Below, piece after piece: positions 41,721-55,397 of a DNA stretch of 64,000 nt. The stretch lies in NCBI GenBank assembly GCA_047602365.1, contig JASGHM010000001.1, forward strand, positions 1,736,001-1,800,000, given 5' to 3'. This DNA comes from Piscinibacter sp047602365. GTDB lineage: Bacteria > Pseudomonadota > Gammaproteobacteria > Burkholderiales > Burkholderiaceae_C. The notes under the pieces are model-generated. The model was not told the origin of the DNA, searched no databases, and saw only the letters and a program-made list of their open reading frames with translations. Position 1 is the first letter of the stretch. The number at the start of each line of letters is the position of its first letter. A program made the position numbers and the translations under genes.

Positions 41721-42972
41721 TCAGAACACGTCCAGGGTCGGGAACGCCGCCTCGCCCCGGATGCAGTCCCACAGGTACACGGCAAAGCCCAGGTCGCCCG
41801 TCCACAGTGAATAGCGCATGCGGCCGTACTGCGCCGCATGCTGCTGCGTCTGGCGGATGCCGTGCATGGCGAAGGCACGCGCCCGCCCCAGCCAGCGCGC
41901 ATCACCCGTCCGCTGGAAGAGCTTCAGGAAGGCGTAGCCGTTGCCGCCGGTCCCGTGGCACAGGTTCGAGCCCTTCTTCAGGGGGCCGGCGGCCCACGTC
42001 GTTTCTCCGGCCGCGAGCAGCAGGTCGTCGAGCCCGGTGCCGGGAAAGTCGGCCAGGTTGATGACGAAGCCCGGCGAACCGTGGCAGTACTGCAGCAGCC
42101 AGCGAGGATGGGCGTCCCATCGCTCGCGCTGTGCGGCGTCCAGCACCAGCCAGGGGACCCAGTTGACATGCATGGCATCGCTGCCCGGCGCGCGCTCCAG
42201 GGTGGCCGAGCGACGCACGCTGGTGGCGATGCATTCCTGCCATCGCTCCCAATCACCGCCAAGCAGATGCCGGCCGCGGATCAGCGGCAGGGCCGTCCCC
42301 ACGAAGCCATGCACCGCATCCATGTAGGAAGACACCTGGCCGTACAGTGCCTGTGTCCAGTAATGACAGCCGTGAGCTTCGGACCACTCGAGCTGCGACC
42401 AAAGCACCGCTGCCGTGCGGCGGAACAGTTCGGCAAAGCGCGCCTGCCCGGTGCGCTGGTGCATGAGCAGCGCTGCGAGCAGCGTTCCGGGAGAGCCCCA
42501 CATCAGTTCCCGCGCCGGGTGCTCGATGTTGCCCTCGATCAGTTCGGCGAGGCGGTCCGCCGACGCGGCGCTGCCGGAGCTCGCATGCTCCAGCAGCCGC
42601 ACCGGGGTCTCGCCCATCAGGTAGGCGGCTCGCTCGCGTTGTGCATCCGCCCTCAACCAGGCCTCGGTCTGCCGGATCAGCGCCGGTGCGTCGACGGGCC
42701 ATTCGTGCTCGAGCGCCGCGGCGCCTCGGGCGCGAAGGTAGTGCAGCGCCCACAGCACGCCGCAGGTACCGAAGTACAGCGAAGGGTTGCCGGCCTCCGG
42801 GTCGTCGCCCGGCTCGATGTCCAGCGGGTGCGCGGGCCAGCCCTGCCCCGGACGGAATCGCGTCTCGGTGTCGCGCACGATGGCGGCGATGCAGGTCGCG
42901 TGCACGATCCTCGTCCCAGGCCGGCACATCGTCGGGGCCCGGCAGTTCGTGGCGGTCCGCTTGGTAGAGCAT
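41721..42972 (-). CDS. LanC-like zinc protein, one-base frameshift near the start; partner of the SIR2-like gene
   Basis: A lanthionine-cyclase-like alpha/alpha toroid. In the restored 416-residue protein the zinc ligands of LanC are all present: Cys296 in YCHGSPG and Cys338-His339 in NLCHGTGG; His221 sits in AVHGFVG, and the repeated GxxG-type turns occur (FGTCGVLWAL, MWGSPGTLLAALL, LWTGDLGFAVYLWD). The first 21 residues (MLYQADRHELPG onward) are in another frame; dropping one base at 42909-42910 joins them to IVHATCIAAIVRDTETRF. There is no lanthipeptide precursor, dehydratase or exporter nearby, so ordinary lantibiotic production is unlikely. It follows the SIR2-like gene by 64 bases in the same direction. 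Confidence 0.85.
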
Positions 42973-43036
42973 CGATTCCTCCCTCGCACTCGGCCCCAGG
43001 CCTCGCGCGCCGGGAGCACATGAACATCCAGCCGCT

Positions 43037-44359
43037 TCAGGCCAGCGCCTCGACCATGGCGGGCAGTTCGGCGAAGTCGTCGAACCACACCGGCCGCACG
43101 CCGAACGCCAGATAGCGCTCGGCCTCGGCCTGAACTGCCTCCGGTGAAGGCTCCGCGTCCAGGCGCGCATGCGGCCACTGCAGGAAGGCGTAGTGGTAGC
43201 GGCCCGGCCAGCGCGCGAAGGCCCGCGCCAGCAGGCCGTTCATCGCCTCGTCGGCGAACGAGCAGCCGATGTACAGCGCCACGTGGACCGGGTTGGCGAG
43301 CACGCGATCGACGACCTGGTCGAGCATCGGCAAGCGCTCCCCGCCGTAGGCCTGGGCATATTGCGAGGTGGAGAAGACGAAGTGCGTGTCCGTGATGCGG
43401 AACAGCCGGCGCGGCGTGTAGCCGTGCAGGTGCAGCACCGGCACGTGCCAATCGCCATCCCGGGCGAGCGGGTCGGGGTCGATTCCCATGCCCCCCTTGC
43501 GCGCCGCATACGCGGCATGCGGCACCCGGGACTCGGCCAGCGCCTCGCTCATCAGGCTGTCGAAGTTGTAGGTGACGATCGTGTCCCAGCCCGGCCACGC
43601 CCCGGGGCCTCGCGACGGCACCGGCTGCGCATGTGCCAGCGCTGCGATGGCGCGGTGCGTGGCGCTGGGCGCCTTCATCGGGCCGTAGAGCTCGGTGGTG
43701 AGCAGGCGGAACAGTTCCTGCCCGCACAGGTCCAGGCACAGCTGCGCGCCTTGCATCAGCGCCTCCACGTCGGTGGCGCTGCCGTCGCGGCGCACCGCCT
43801 CCAGCACGGACTCGGCCTGGCGGCGCTGAGCGTCGTCGTAGCGGCGCGTCTCGACCACGCCGTACGTCACGCTGAGCTCTTCCGTGCCGTCTTCCCGGGT
43901 GTGCGTGGAGCGCGACACCGGTGCGCGGAACTCGATGCCTCGTTCGAGCGTGGTCTCGAGCAGCCGGCGCACGAGCTTCGCCCACGATGGCCCGCCGGCG
44001 CCCATCGAGACGCCGGCGCCCAGCACGGCGCTCAGCGCACTGGACCGTCGGATCATGCGCAGCAGCTCCAGGTCGAAATGCCGCACCTGCCAGCCGAGCG
44101 AGCGGCGCAACGCCTGCGCGACGGAGTGCGCGGCCGCCACGCGCCGGAATGCCGCGTCGGTGGCACCGGACGGGGCGCCCGACATGGCCACGCCGCGGTA
44201 CAGGCCGTTGATGAAGGTTTCGATCTCCAGCAGCGACGCACCCGGCGCGTCGTGCTCGGCCAGCGCCACCAGCCGCCCGGTGTCGCCGGCCTGCAGCGCG
44301 TCGTGCCAGGCGGCGCGGTCGGCCGACGGCTGCGGCACGAGTTCATGCGGTGTGACCAT
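43037..44359 (-). CDS. SIR2-like (defence-type NADase-like) protein
   Basis: A 440-residue soluble protein with a SIR2-type Rossmann core as found in antiphage proteins: VLGAGVSMGAGGPSWAKLVRRLL (nucleotide loop, residues 112-134), the Asn-Asp pair in TYNFDSL (Asn265, Asp267), the catalytic-type His312 in HLHGY, STSQY, and YIGCSFAD (363-370). Such Asn/His pairs hydrolyse NAD in Thoeris, DSR and related effectors. The N-terminal ~105 residues are a separate helical region of unknown kind. The ATG at 44359 begins this region. Nothing regulatory was recognised in the 213-base gap upstream. Likely co-expressed with the LanC-like gene. Confidence 0.82.
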   Translation of the reverse strand: MVTPHELVPQPSADRAAWHDALQAGDTGRLVALAEHDAPGASLLEIETFINGLYRGVAMSGAPSGATDAAFRRVAAAHSVAQALRRSLGWQVRHFDLELLRMIRRSSALSAVLGAGVSMGAGGPSWAKLVRRLLETTLERGIEFRAPVSRSTHTREDGTEELSVTYGVVETRRYDDAQRRQAESVLEAVRRDGSATDVEALMQGAQLCLDLCGQELFRLLTTELYGPMKAPSATHRAIAALAHAQPVPSRGPGAWPGWDTIVTYNFDSLMSEALAESRVPHAAYAARKGGMGIDPDPLARDGDWHVPVLHLHGYTPRRLFRITDTHFVFSTSQYAQAYGGERLPMLDQVVDRVLANPVHVALYIGCSFADEAMNGLLARAFARWPGRYHYAFLQWPHARLDAEPSPEAVQAEAERYLAFGVRPVWFDDFAELPAMVEALA

Positions 44360-44483
44360 GGCGGGCCTCGATCGGTGGTCGATGCGAGCGCATGGTGGCC
44401 CGCGCGGCCTCCCTGTGCAAGCCGCGGTGTCAATCATGCTGAGGATGCCGTCGCCCCAGGCCCGCTGCGCGACCGCCAGACGC

Positions 44484-44516
44484 AAAAAGACCCCCGACGC
44501 TTGCGCCCCGGGGGTC
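44484..44516 (-). terminator. Rho-independent terminator of the glp operon
   Basis: Read on the minus strand, GACCCCCG pairs with CGGGGGTC (44516-44509 with 44496-44489) and is followed by TTTTT (44488-44484). It stands 56 bases past the glpV stop and ends the seven-gene operon. Confidence 0.88.
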
Positions 44517-44572
44517 GAAGTGGCGCGGCGACCGGCCGCCGCGTCCGTTGCTGGTTCAGTGAGGATCGGTGC

Positions 44573-46372
<1,800 letters not shown>

Positions 46373-46392
46373 GTCCATCTCCTCTTCTTCGA

Positions 46393-46432
46393 CTTCCCCG
46401 TGTGCGTTGAATTCAACACGGCCCCGGGGAAG
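46393..46432. other. Stem-loop between glpU and glpV
   Basis: CTTCCCCG and CGGGGAAG form an outer 8-base stem around a smaller dyad centred on the 12-base palindrome GTTGAATTCAAC (46406-46417). Intergenic stems before binding-protein genes often set the stability of that part of the mRNA and allow more binding protein than permease; there is no T-tract, so it is not a simple terminator. Confidence 0.5.
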
Positions 46433-46462
46433 CTCCGGGCCGGATTGCGGAATCGGGACGAC

Positions 46463-46771
46463 TCAGCCGCGTCGCATGATCAGCGCGAGCAGCGCCATCG
46501 AGGCCACGAAGCTGATCCAGATCGACGGCTCCTGGGCCAGGCCCAGCCAGGTCATCAATCGTTCGCTGACGGCGACGAAGGTCAGGTTCACGTAGGCCGC
46601 GCTGAGCAGGCCGATGAACAGGCGGTCGCCGCGCGTCGTGGCGATCGGCAGGAAACCCTTGCGCTCGACGGTGGGCGACTTGATCTCCCACACCGTCATG
46701 CCGACCAGCATCAGCACGATGCAGCTGAAGAACACCGCCACCGGCAGGGTCCAGGCCATCCAGTTGAGCAT
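46463..46771 (-). CDS. glpU: GlpU small membrane protein (DUF2160)
   Basis: A 102-residue protein with three hydrophobic helices (WTLPVAVFFSCIVLMLVGMTVW, LFIGLLSAAYVNLTFVAV, PSIWISFVASMALLALIM). It matches the DUF2160 proteins that occupy this place in the glycerol ABC operons of rhizobia. It has a GAGGAG ribosome-binding site. Its role in the transporter is not known; it may stabilise the permease. Confidence 0.87.
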   Translation of the reverse strand: MLNWMAWTLPVAVFFSCIVLMLVGMTVWEIKSPTVERKGFLPIATTRGDRLFIGLLSAAYVNLTFVAVSERLMTWLGLAQEPSIWISFVASMALLALIMRRG

Positions 46772-46830
46772 GCGTCAACTCCTCTTATGCCGAAGCTTGA
46801 GCACGGGCCGAGTGCATGGGGCGGCCCACT

Positions 46831-47039
46831 CCGCTCATGTCCTCCGGCTCGGGCTGTGCCCGCGCCTCCTCCTTTACTTCGCTGCGTGAGCCTCCCCACT
46901 CACTCGGCCCCACCACCAGCGATGACGTGCGAACGCATCGCACGCCACAGCGGTTCAGGAGCGGGCCGGTGGGGTGTCCTGTGGAGCGAAGTAAAGGAGG
47001 AGGCCATGGCCGCAGGCCGTGGCCGGGGGACATGAGCGG
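46831..47039. repeat. Long imperfect inverted repeat inserted within the glp operon
   Basis: The 319-base gap between glpQ and glpU is filled by a long hairpin-forming sequence. Outer arms CCGCTCATGTCC (46831-46842) and GGACATGAGCGG (47028-47039) and inner arms GCCTCCTCCTTTACTTCGCT (46864-46883) and its exact complement at 46985-47004 pair perfectly; between them the arms are partly complementary. The loop of about 100 bases holds smaller dyads. It carries no transposase. It looks like a dispersed intergenic repeat that landed in the operon. Confidence 0.75.
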
Positions 47040-47090
47040 AACAGGGCACCGCGCCGGCCCGCTCCCGCACCATGAGGCAAGCGTTCGCGC

Positions 47091-47895
47091 TCATACGCGC
47101 CCCATCGCGAACCCCTTCGCGATGTAGTTGCGGACGAACCAGATGACGATCGCACCCGGCACGATGGTCAGCACGCCGGCGGCGGCGAGCACGCCCCAGT
47201 CCATGCCGGAGGCGGAGACCGTGCGCGTCATCGTCGCGACGATGGGCTTGGCGTTGACGCTGGTCAGCGTGCGCGCCATCAGCAGCTCGACCCAGCTGAA
47301 CATGAAGCAGAAGAACGCCGCGACGCCGACGCCGGCCTTGATCAGCGGGATGAAGATGGTCAGGAAGAAGCGCGGGAACGAGTAGCCGTCGATGTAGGCG
47401 GTCTCGTCGATCTCGCGCGGCACGCCGCTCATGAAGCCCTCCAGGATCCACACCGCCAGCGGCACGTTGAACAGCAGGTGGGCCAGCGCGACCGCGATGT
47501 GCGTGTCCATCAGCCCCAGCGTCGTGTAGAGCTGGAAGAAGGGCAGCAGGAACACCGCCGGCGGCGTCATGCGGTTGGTCAGCAGCCAGAAGAAGACATG
47601 CTTGTCGCCCAGGAATGAATAGCGGCTGAACGCATAGGCCGCCGGCAGCGCGACCAGCAGCGAGACCACCGTGTTGATGGCCACGTAGATCAGCGAGTTG
47701 ATGTAGCCCGAGTACCAGGACACGTCGGTGAAGATCACCTTGTAGTTGTTCCAGGTGAAGGCGTTCGGCCACAGCGAGAAGGTGCCGAGGATCTCCTCGT
47801 TGGTCTTGAAGCTCATGTTGACCATCCAGTACACCGGCAGGATGGCGAACAGCAGGTACAGCAGCAGGAAGAACACCCGCTTGTGGAAGCGCTTC

Positions 47896-47903
<8 letters not shown>
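47091..47903 (-). CDS. glpQ: Glycerol ABC transporter permease
   Basis: A 270-residue permease with six membrane segments and the cytoplasmic EAA loop (EIDETAYIDGYSFPRFFLTIFIPLIKAG). It is of the MalG/UgpE type. Its start overlaps the end of glpP by eight bases. Together with glpP it forms the membrane channel of the glycerol importer. The long repeat sequence follows its stop. Confidence 0.9.
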
Positions 47904-49808
<1,905 letters not shown>

Positions 49809-49809
49809 G

Positions 49810-50886
49810 TCAGTTTCCCCCCGGGGCGACGAGCAGGTCGCCGGCCGCGTCGAACACGTAGACCTGCGCCGGGTTCAGGTACAGCGTCACCGCCGAGCCG
49901 AGCTCGAACTGGTGCACGCCGGTCAGCTGCGCGACCACCTCGCCGACCTGCGTGGCCACGTGCACGAAGGTGTCGGAGCCGGAGATCTCGGCCAGCTCGA
50001 CCTGGCCGGGCAGCGCGAGGTCGCCGGGGCGCTGCTGCACGTGCAGCGCACTGGCGCGCACGCCGATGGTCAGCGTGCTGCTGGCCGTGGTCGGCAGCGG
50101 CACCGACAGGTTGACGCCCGCGGCCAGCGTGACACCGATGGATGCGCTGCTGGCCGGCAGCAGGTTCATCGGCGGGTCGCTGAAGGCGCGGGCGACGCGG
50201 ATCGACTTCGGCTTGCGGAACACCTCGGCCGTGGGGCCGTACTGCAGCAGCTCGCCGCCGTCGAGCACCGCGGTGTAGCCGCCGAGCAGCAGCGCCTCGG
50301 TCGGCTCGGTGGTGGCATAGACCACGGTCGAGTCGCCGGCGGCGAACAGCTGTGTCAGCTCTTCGCGCAGCTCTTCGCGCAGCTTGTAGTCCAGGTTCAC
50401 CAGTGGCTCGTCGAGCAGCATCAGCGGCGCCTGCTTGGCCAGCGCACGCGCCAGCGCGACGCGCTGCTGCTGGCCGCCGGAGAGTTCGGCCGGCAGGCGC
50501 TTCAGGAAGGGCTCGATGTGCAGCTTGGCGGCCAGCGCCTGCACACGCTGCGCGATGTTCCCGCTCGCGTCGTTCCCGCCGCGCAGCTTCAAGGGCGAGG
50601 CGATGTTGTCGAACACCGTCATCGACGGGTAGTTGATGAACTGCTGGTAGACCATCGCGACGTTGCGCTCGCGCACCGGCACGCCGGTCACGTCGCGGCC
50701 GTCGGCGAGCACGCGGCCGGCATGCGGCTTGTCCAGCCCGGCCATCACGCGCATCAGCGTGGTCTTGCCGGCCTGGGTGGCACCGAGCAGCACCGTCACG
50801 GCGCGCGGCACCAGCGTCAGGTCGAGCGGGTAGAGGTGGGTCGCTGCGCCCACCTTCTGCTCGATGCGGTCGAGCGTCAGTTCCAT
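49810..50886 (-). CDS. glpS: Glycerol ABC transporter ATP-binding protein
   Basis: A 358-residue MalK-type ATPase. Walker A GATQAGKT (35-42), a rarer version with Thr-Gln in place of Ser-Gly; Q-loop VYQQF, intact signature LSGGQQQR, Walker B LMLLDEPLVNLD; the H-loop position reads ATTEPTEAL, with Thr in place of the usual His. A C-terminal OB domain follows. So each ATPase lacks something the other has. It overlaps the glpD stop by ten bases. Confidence 0.87.
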   Translation of the reverse strand: MELTLDRIEQKVGAATHLYPLDLTLVPRAVTVLLGATQAGKTTLMRVMAGLDKPHAGRVLADGRDVTGVPVRERNVAMVYQQFINYPSMTVFDNIASPLKLRGGNDASGNIAQRVQALAAKLHIEPFLKRLPAELSGGQQQRVALARALAKQAPLMLLDEPLVNLDYKLREELREELTQLFAAGDSTVVYATTEPTEALLLGGYTAVLDGGELLQYGPTAEVFRKPKSIRVARAFSDPPMNLLPASSASIGVTLAAGVNLSVPLPTTASSTLTIGVRASALHVQQRPGDLALPGQVELAEISGSDTFVHVATQVGEVVAQLTGVHQFELGSAVTLYLNPAQVYVFDAAGDLLVAPGGN

Positions 50887-52502
50887 TGGGTCTCCGTCGG
50901 GGCCGAAGCCAGGGTGCCCCAGTGCCGGCGGCACCAGTCGTCCACCGCCGTGCGGTGGTGCTCTTCGAGATGCAGGCCGAGCTTGCTGCGCCGCCACAGC
51001 ACGTCGTCGGCGCAACGCGCCCACTCCTCGTCGTGCAGGAACTGCAGCTCGGCCTCGTACAGGCCCGGCGCGATCTCGGTGCCCAGCGCCTTCTTGAGCA
51101 GGCCGACCACCCGCGAGCCGTAGGCGCGCGCAAGGCGGCGCACCAGCGGCGTCGGCAGCTCGGGGTGGGCCAGCGCGAGCGCCTGCACGAAACGGCTGAA
51201 GTCGGTGTCGGGGCGCTGCGCCGCGCCGATCGTCGCGCTGAGGTCGCCGCCGGGCAGGAAGGCACGCTCGGTCCAGGCGCCGCGCGACACCTTCAGCGGC
51301 GCGGCCAGCAGGTCGGCGGCCTCTTCGGCGAGCTTGCGGAAGGTGGTGATCTTGCCGCCCCAGACGTTGAGCAGCGGCGCCTGCGCGGTGTCGAGCTCGA
51401 GCGAGTAGTCGCGTGTCACCGCCGACGGATCGCCCGACTCGTCGTCGAGCAGCGGGCGCACGCCGGAGTAGCTCCACACCACGTCGGCCGCGCGCACCGG
51501 CCGGGCGAAGTAGCGGCTCGCCTGCTCGCACAGGTAGGCAGTCTCGTCGGCATCGATGCGCGCCGCGCCGATGGCGCCGTGGTGCTCGACGTCGGTGGTG
51601 CCGATCAGCGTGAACTCGCCCTCGTAGGGGATCGCGAAGATGATGCGCTTGTCGGGGTTCTGGAAGATGTAGGCATGGTCGTGCTCGAACATCTTCGGCA
51701 CGACGATGTGGCTGCCCTTGACCAGGCGCAGCGACTTCGGCTTCGGCGCATGGGCGTGCTCGGCGAGGAACTGCGCCGCCCAGGGGCCGGCGGCGTTGAC
51801 CAGCGCGCGCGCGGTCACCGTGCGGCGCGCGCCGTCGGCGCCGGCCAGCGTGGCCTGCCACTGCGTGGCGCCGCGCTGCGCATCGACGCAGGCGGTGCGC
51901 GTCAGCACGGTCGCGCCGCGGGCCTGGGCGTCGAGCGCGTTGAGCACCACCAGGCGCGCGTCGTCGACCCAGCCGTCGGAGTAGACGAAGCCCTTGCGGA
52001 AGTCCTTCTTCAGCGGCACGCCGGCGGCGTGCGAGCGCAGGTCGACGGTGGTCGAGCCGGGCAGCACTTCGCGGCGCGCCAGATGGTCGTAGAGGAACAG
52101 CCCGGCGCGGATCATCCAGACGGGACGCATGCCGGGGTCGTGCGGCATCACGAAGCGCAGCGGCCACATGATGTGCGGCGCGCTCTTCAGCAGCACCTCG
52201 CGCTCGGCCAGCGCCTTGCGCACCAGCGAGAACTCGTAGTACTCGAGGTAGCGCAGTCCGCCGTGGATCAGCTTGGTCGACGACGACGAGGTGTGCGAGG
52301 CGAGGTCGTCCTTCTCGGCCACCACCACCTTCAAGCCGCGGCCCGACAGGTCGCGCGCGATGCCGGCGCCATTGATGCCGCCGCCGACGACGAGCACGTC
52401 GCAGGCGGTCGTGGCATCGGCGGCAGCGCCGAAGTGTTCTGGCGCCAGCCTTCGGGGCGGGGGTGGTTCAAGCGGTCTCCGGGGAGTGGGGCCGGTGCGC
52501 AT
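50877..52502 (-). CDS. glpD: Aerobic glycerol-3-phosphate dehydrogenase
   Basis: A 541-residue FAD enzyme: dinucleotide site VLVVGGGINGAGIARDLSGRG, the DAO family segment SSSSTKLIHGGLRYLEYYEFSLV, RLVKGSHIVVPK, GTTDVEHHG, YSGVRPLLDD and NVWGGKITTFRKLAEEA. It oxidises glycerol-3-phosphate to dihydroxyacetone phosphate and passes electrons to quinone at the inner membrane. First gene of the glpDSTPQUV operon; enzyme and importer are therefore co-regulated. Divergent from glpR across 142 bases. Confidence 0.95.
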   Translation of the reverse strand: MRTGPTPRRPLEPPPPRRLAPEHFGAAADATTACDVLVVGGGINGAGIARDLSGRGLKVVVAEKDDLASHTSSSSTKLIHGGLRYLEYYEFSLVRKALAEREVLLKSAPHIMWPLRFVMPHDPGMRPVWMIRAGLFLYDHLARREVLPGSTTVDLRSHAAGVPLKKDFRKGFVYSDGWVDDARLVVLNALDAQARGATVLTRTACVDAQRGATQWQATLAGADGARRTVTARALVNAAGPWAAQFLAEHAHAPKPKSLRLVKGSHIVVPKMFEHDHAYIFQNPDKRIIFAIPYEGEFTLIGTTDVEHHGAIGAARIDADETAYLCEQASRYFARPVRAADVVWSYSGVRPLLDDESGDPSAVTRDYSLELDTAQAPLLNVWGGKITTFRKLAEEAADLLAAPLKVSRGAWTERAFLPGGDLSATIGAAQRPDTDFSRFVQALALAHPELPTPLVRRLARAYGSRVVGLLKKALGTEIAPGLYEAELQFLHDEEWARCADDVLWRRSKLGLHLEEHHRTAVDDWCRRHWGTLASAPTETQWN

Positions 52503-52530
52503 CCGGCCATGTCGGTGGCTGTCTCGGGAA

Positions 52531-52550
52531 TGTTCGTTTGTGTTCGTTTG
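52531..52550. promoter_or_regulatory. Tandem TGTTCGTTTG repeats, likely GlpR operator
   Basis: Two exact copies of the ten-base unit TGTTCGTTTG stand head to tail between glpD and glpR. Half-sites containing TTCGTT are typical for GlpR of the DeoR family. The site is 29 bases before the glpD start and would control it directly. Confidence 0.65.
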
Positions 52551-52644
52551 CGCGCTTCTTTTTTCTTTTTAGCCCAGACCGGGCACCGAAGCAAGATGGG
52601 TAAGCCCTGTGGTTTTCCCGAAACGCGCCGCTACGCTCGCCGCC

Positions 52645-53408
52645 ATGACGCCCAATCCCCGCCAGTCGGACCTGCTGGAAGAAGTGCGTGCGCGCGGCTC
52701 GGTGTCGGTCGAGGCGCTGGCCGAACGTTTCGGCGTGACGCTGCAGACGGTGCGCCGCGACGTCAAGCTGCTGTCCGACGAGGGCCTGCTGGCGCGCTTC
52801 CACGGCGGCGTGCGCGTGCCCGCCTCGACCACCGAGAACATCGCCTACCGCCAGCGCCAGAAGCTCAACGAGAGCGCCAAGCAGCGCATCGCGCGGGCGG
52901 TCGCCAGGGCCGTGCCGGAGAACTGCTCGCTGATCATCAACATCGGCACGACGACGGAGGCGATCGCGCGCGAACTGCTGCGCCACAAGGGCCTGCGCGT
53001 GATCACCAACAACCTGAACGTCGCGGCGATCCTGTCGGACAACCCCGACTGCGAGGTCATCGTCGCCGGCGGCGTGGTGCGCTCGCGCGACCGCGGCATC
53101 GTCGGCGAAGCGACGGTGGACTTCATCGCGCAGTTCAAGGTCGACATCGCGCTGATCGGCATCTCGGCGATCGAGGCCGACGGCACGCTGCGCGACTTCG
53201 ACTACCGCGAGGTCAAGGTGGCGCGCGCCATCATCGGCCACTCGCGCGAGGTCTGGCTGGCCGCCGACCACAGCAAGTTCAACCGGCCGGCGATGGTGGA
53301 ACTGGCGCGGCTGGACCAGATCGACGCGCTGTTCACCGACGCGCCGCCGCCGACTCCCTTCCCGTCGCTGCTGGCCGAGGCCGGCGTGACGCTGCATGTG
53401 ACCGAATC

Positions 53409-53412
<4 letters not shown>
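52645..53412 (+). CDS. glpR: DeoR-family glycerol regulon repressor
   Basis: A 255-residue repressor: DeoR winged helix (RQSDLLEEVRARGSVSVEALAERFGVTLQTVRRDVKLLSDEGLLARFHGGV) and a sugar-phosphate-binding domain (IINIGTTTEAIARELL, ITNNLNVAAIL, VIVAGGVVRSRDRGIVGEAT, IGISAIEADGTLRDFDYREV, AADHSKFNRPAMVEL) with glycerol-3-phosphate as the family ligand. It overlaps glpK by four bases. It is expected to repress both arms of the regulon. Confidence 0.93.
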
Positions 53413-54902
<1,490 letters not shown>

Positions 54903-54922
54903 TCCGACGCCGTGATCCCTTA

Positions 54923-54950
54923 CCCTGCTGACATCACGTTGTCAGCAGGG
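54923..54950. promoter_or_regulatory. Perfect 11-base inverted repeat upstream of the VOC-WYL pair
   Basis: CCCTGCTGACA and TGTCAGCAGGG are separated by TCACGT. No T-tract follows on either strand. The core TGACA-N6-TGTCA is the sort of site bound by YafY/WYL-type regulators, and such a regulator is the second gene downstream. It could alternatively be the glpK transcript end. Confidence 0.6.
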
Positions 54951-54994
54951 GCCGCGCAGCATCGCGGACTCCCGCTTCGTCACCGGAGGCCTGC

Positions 54995-55384
54995 ATGCAG
55001 CTCGGCTACACCATCGTCTACGTCGCCAACCCGGGCGCCTCGCTCGATTTCTTCGAGCGCGCCTTCGGCCTGAAGCGTCGTTTCCTGCACGAATCGGGCA
55101 GCTACGGCGAGCTCGACACCGGTGCGACCACGCTTGCCTTCGCGCAGCACGGCATCGCGCGCGACAACCTCGGGCAAGACTATGTCGCGGCCGATGCTTC
55201 GGCGGCGCCGCTGGGCATGGAGATCGGTCTGCTGACTGCCGACGTGCCGGCCGCCGTTGAGCGCGCGGTCGCGGCCGGCGCCACGCTGCTGAAGGCCCCG
55301 GCGACCAAACCCTGGGGCCAGACCGTGGCCTACGTGCGCACGCCCGACGGCACGCTGGTCGAGCTGTGCACGCCGATCGGCTGA
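54995..55384 (+). CDS. VOC-family (glyoxalase/bleomycin-resistance fold) protein
   Basis: A 129-residue protein with two beta-alpha-beta-beta-beta modules: LGYTIVYVANPGASLDFFERAFGLKRRFLHESGSYGELDTG and MEIGLLTADVPAAVERAVAAGATLLKAPATKPWGQTVAYVRTPDGTLVELCTP, ending with the Glu metal-ligand position. No substrate can be given. Followed after 13 bases by a WYL-type regulator gene, a frequent pair. Confidence 0.88.
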   Translation: MQLGYTIVYVANPGASLDFFERAFGLKRRFLHESGSYGELDTGATTLAFAQHGIARDNLGQDYVAADASAAPLGMEIGLLTADVPAAVERAVAAGATLLKAPATKPWGQTVAYVRTPDGTLVELCTPIG

Positions 55385-55397
55385 GAGCGAGTCGCGC

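Noticed and set aside
41721..44359. A lantibiotic biosynthesis cluster around the LanC-like gene
   Set aside because: No precursor peptide, dehydratase, transporter or immunity gene is present; the only linked gene is SIR2-like.
46785..47033. An 82-codon open frame inside the glp repeat
   Set aside because: It lies on the hairpin arms, is rich in Pro, Arg and Ser without pattern, and has no ribosome-binding site; better explained as part of the repeat.
54923..54950. Terminator of glpK
   Set aside because: A perfect stem but no T-tract on either strand; operator role preferred, though a rho-assisted end is not excluded.
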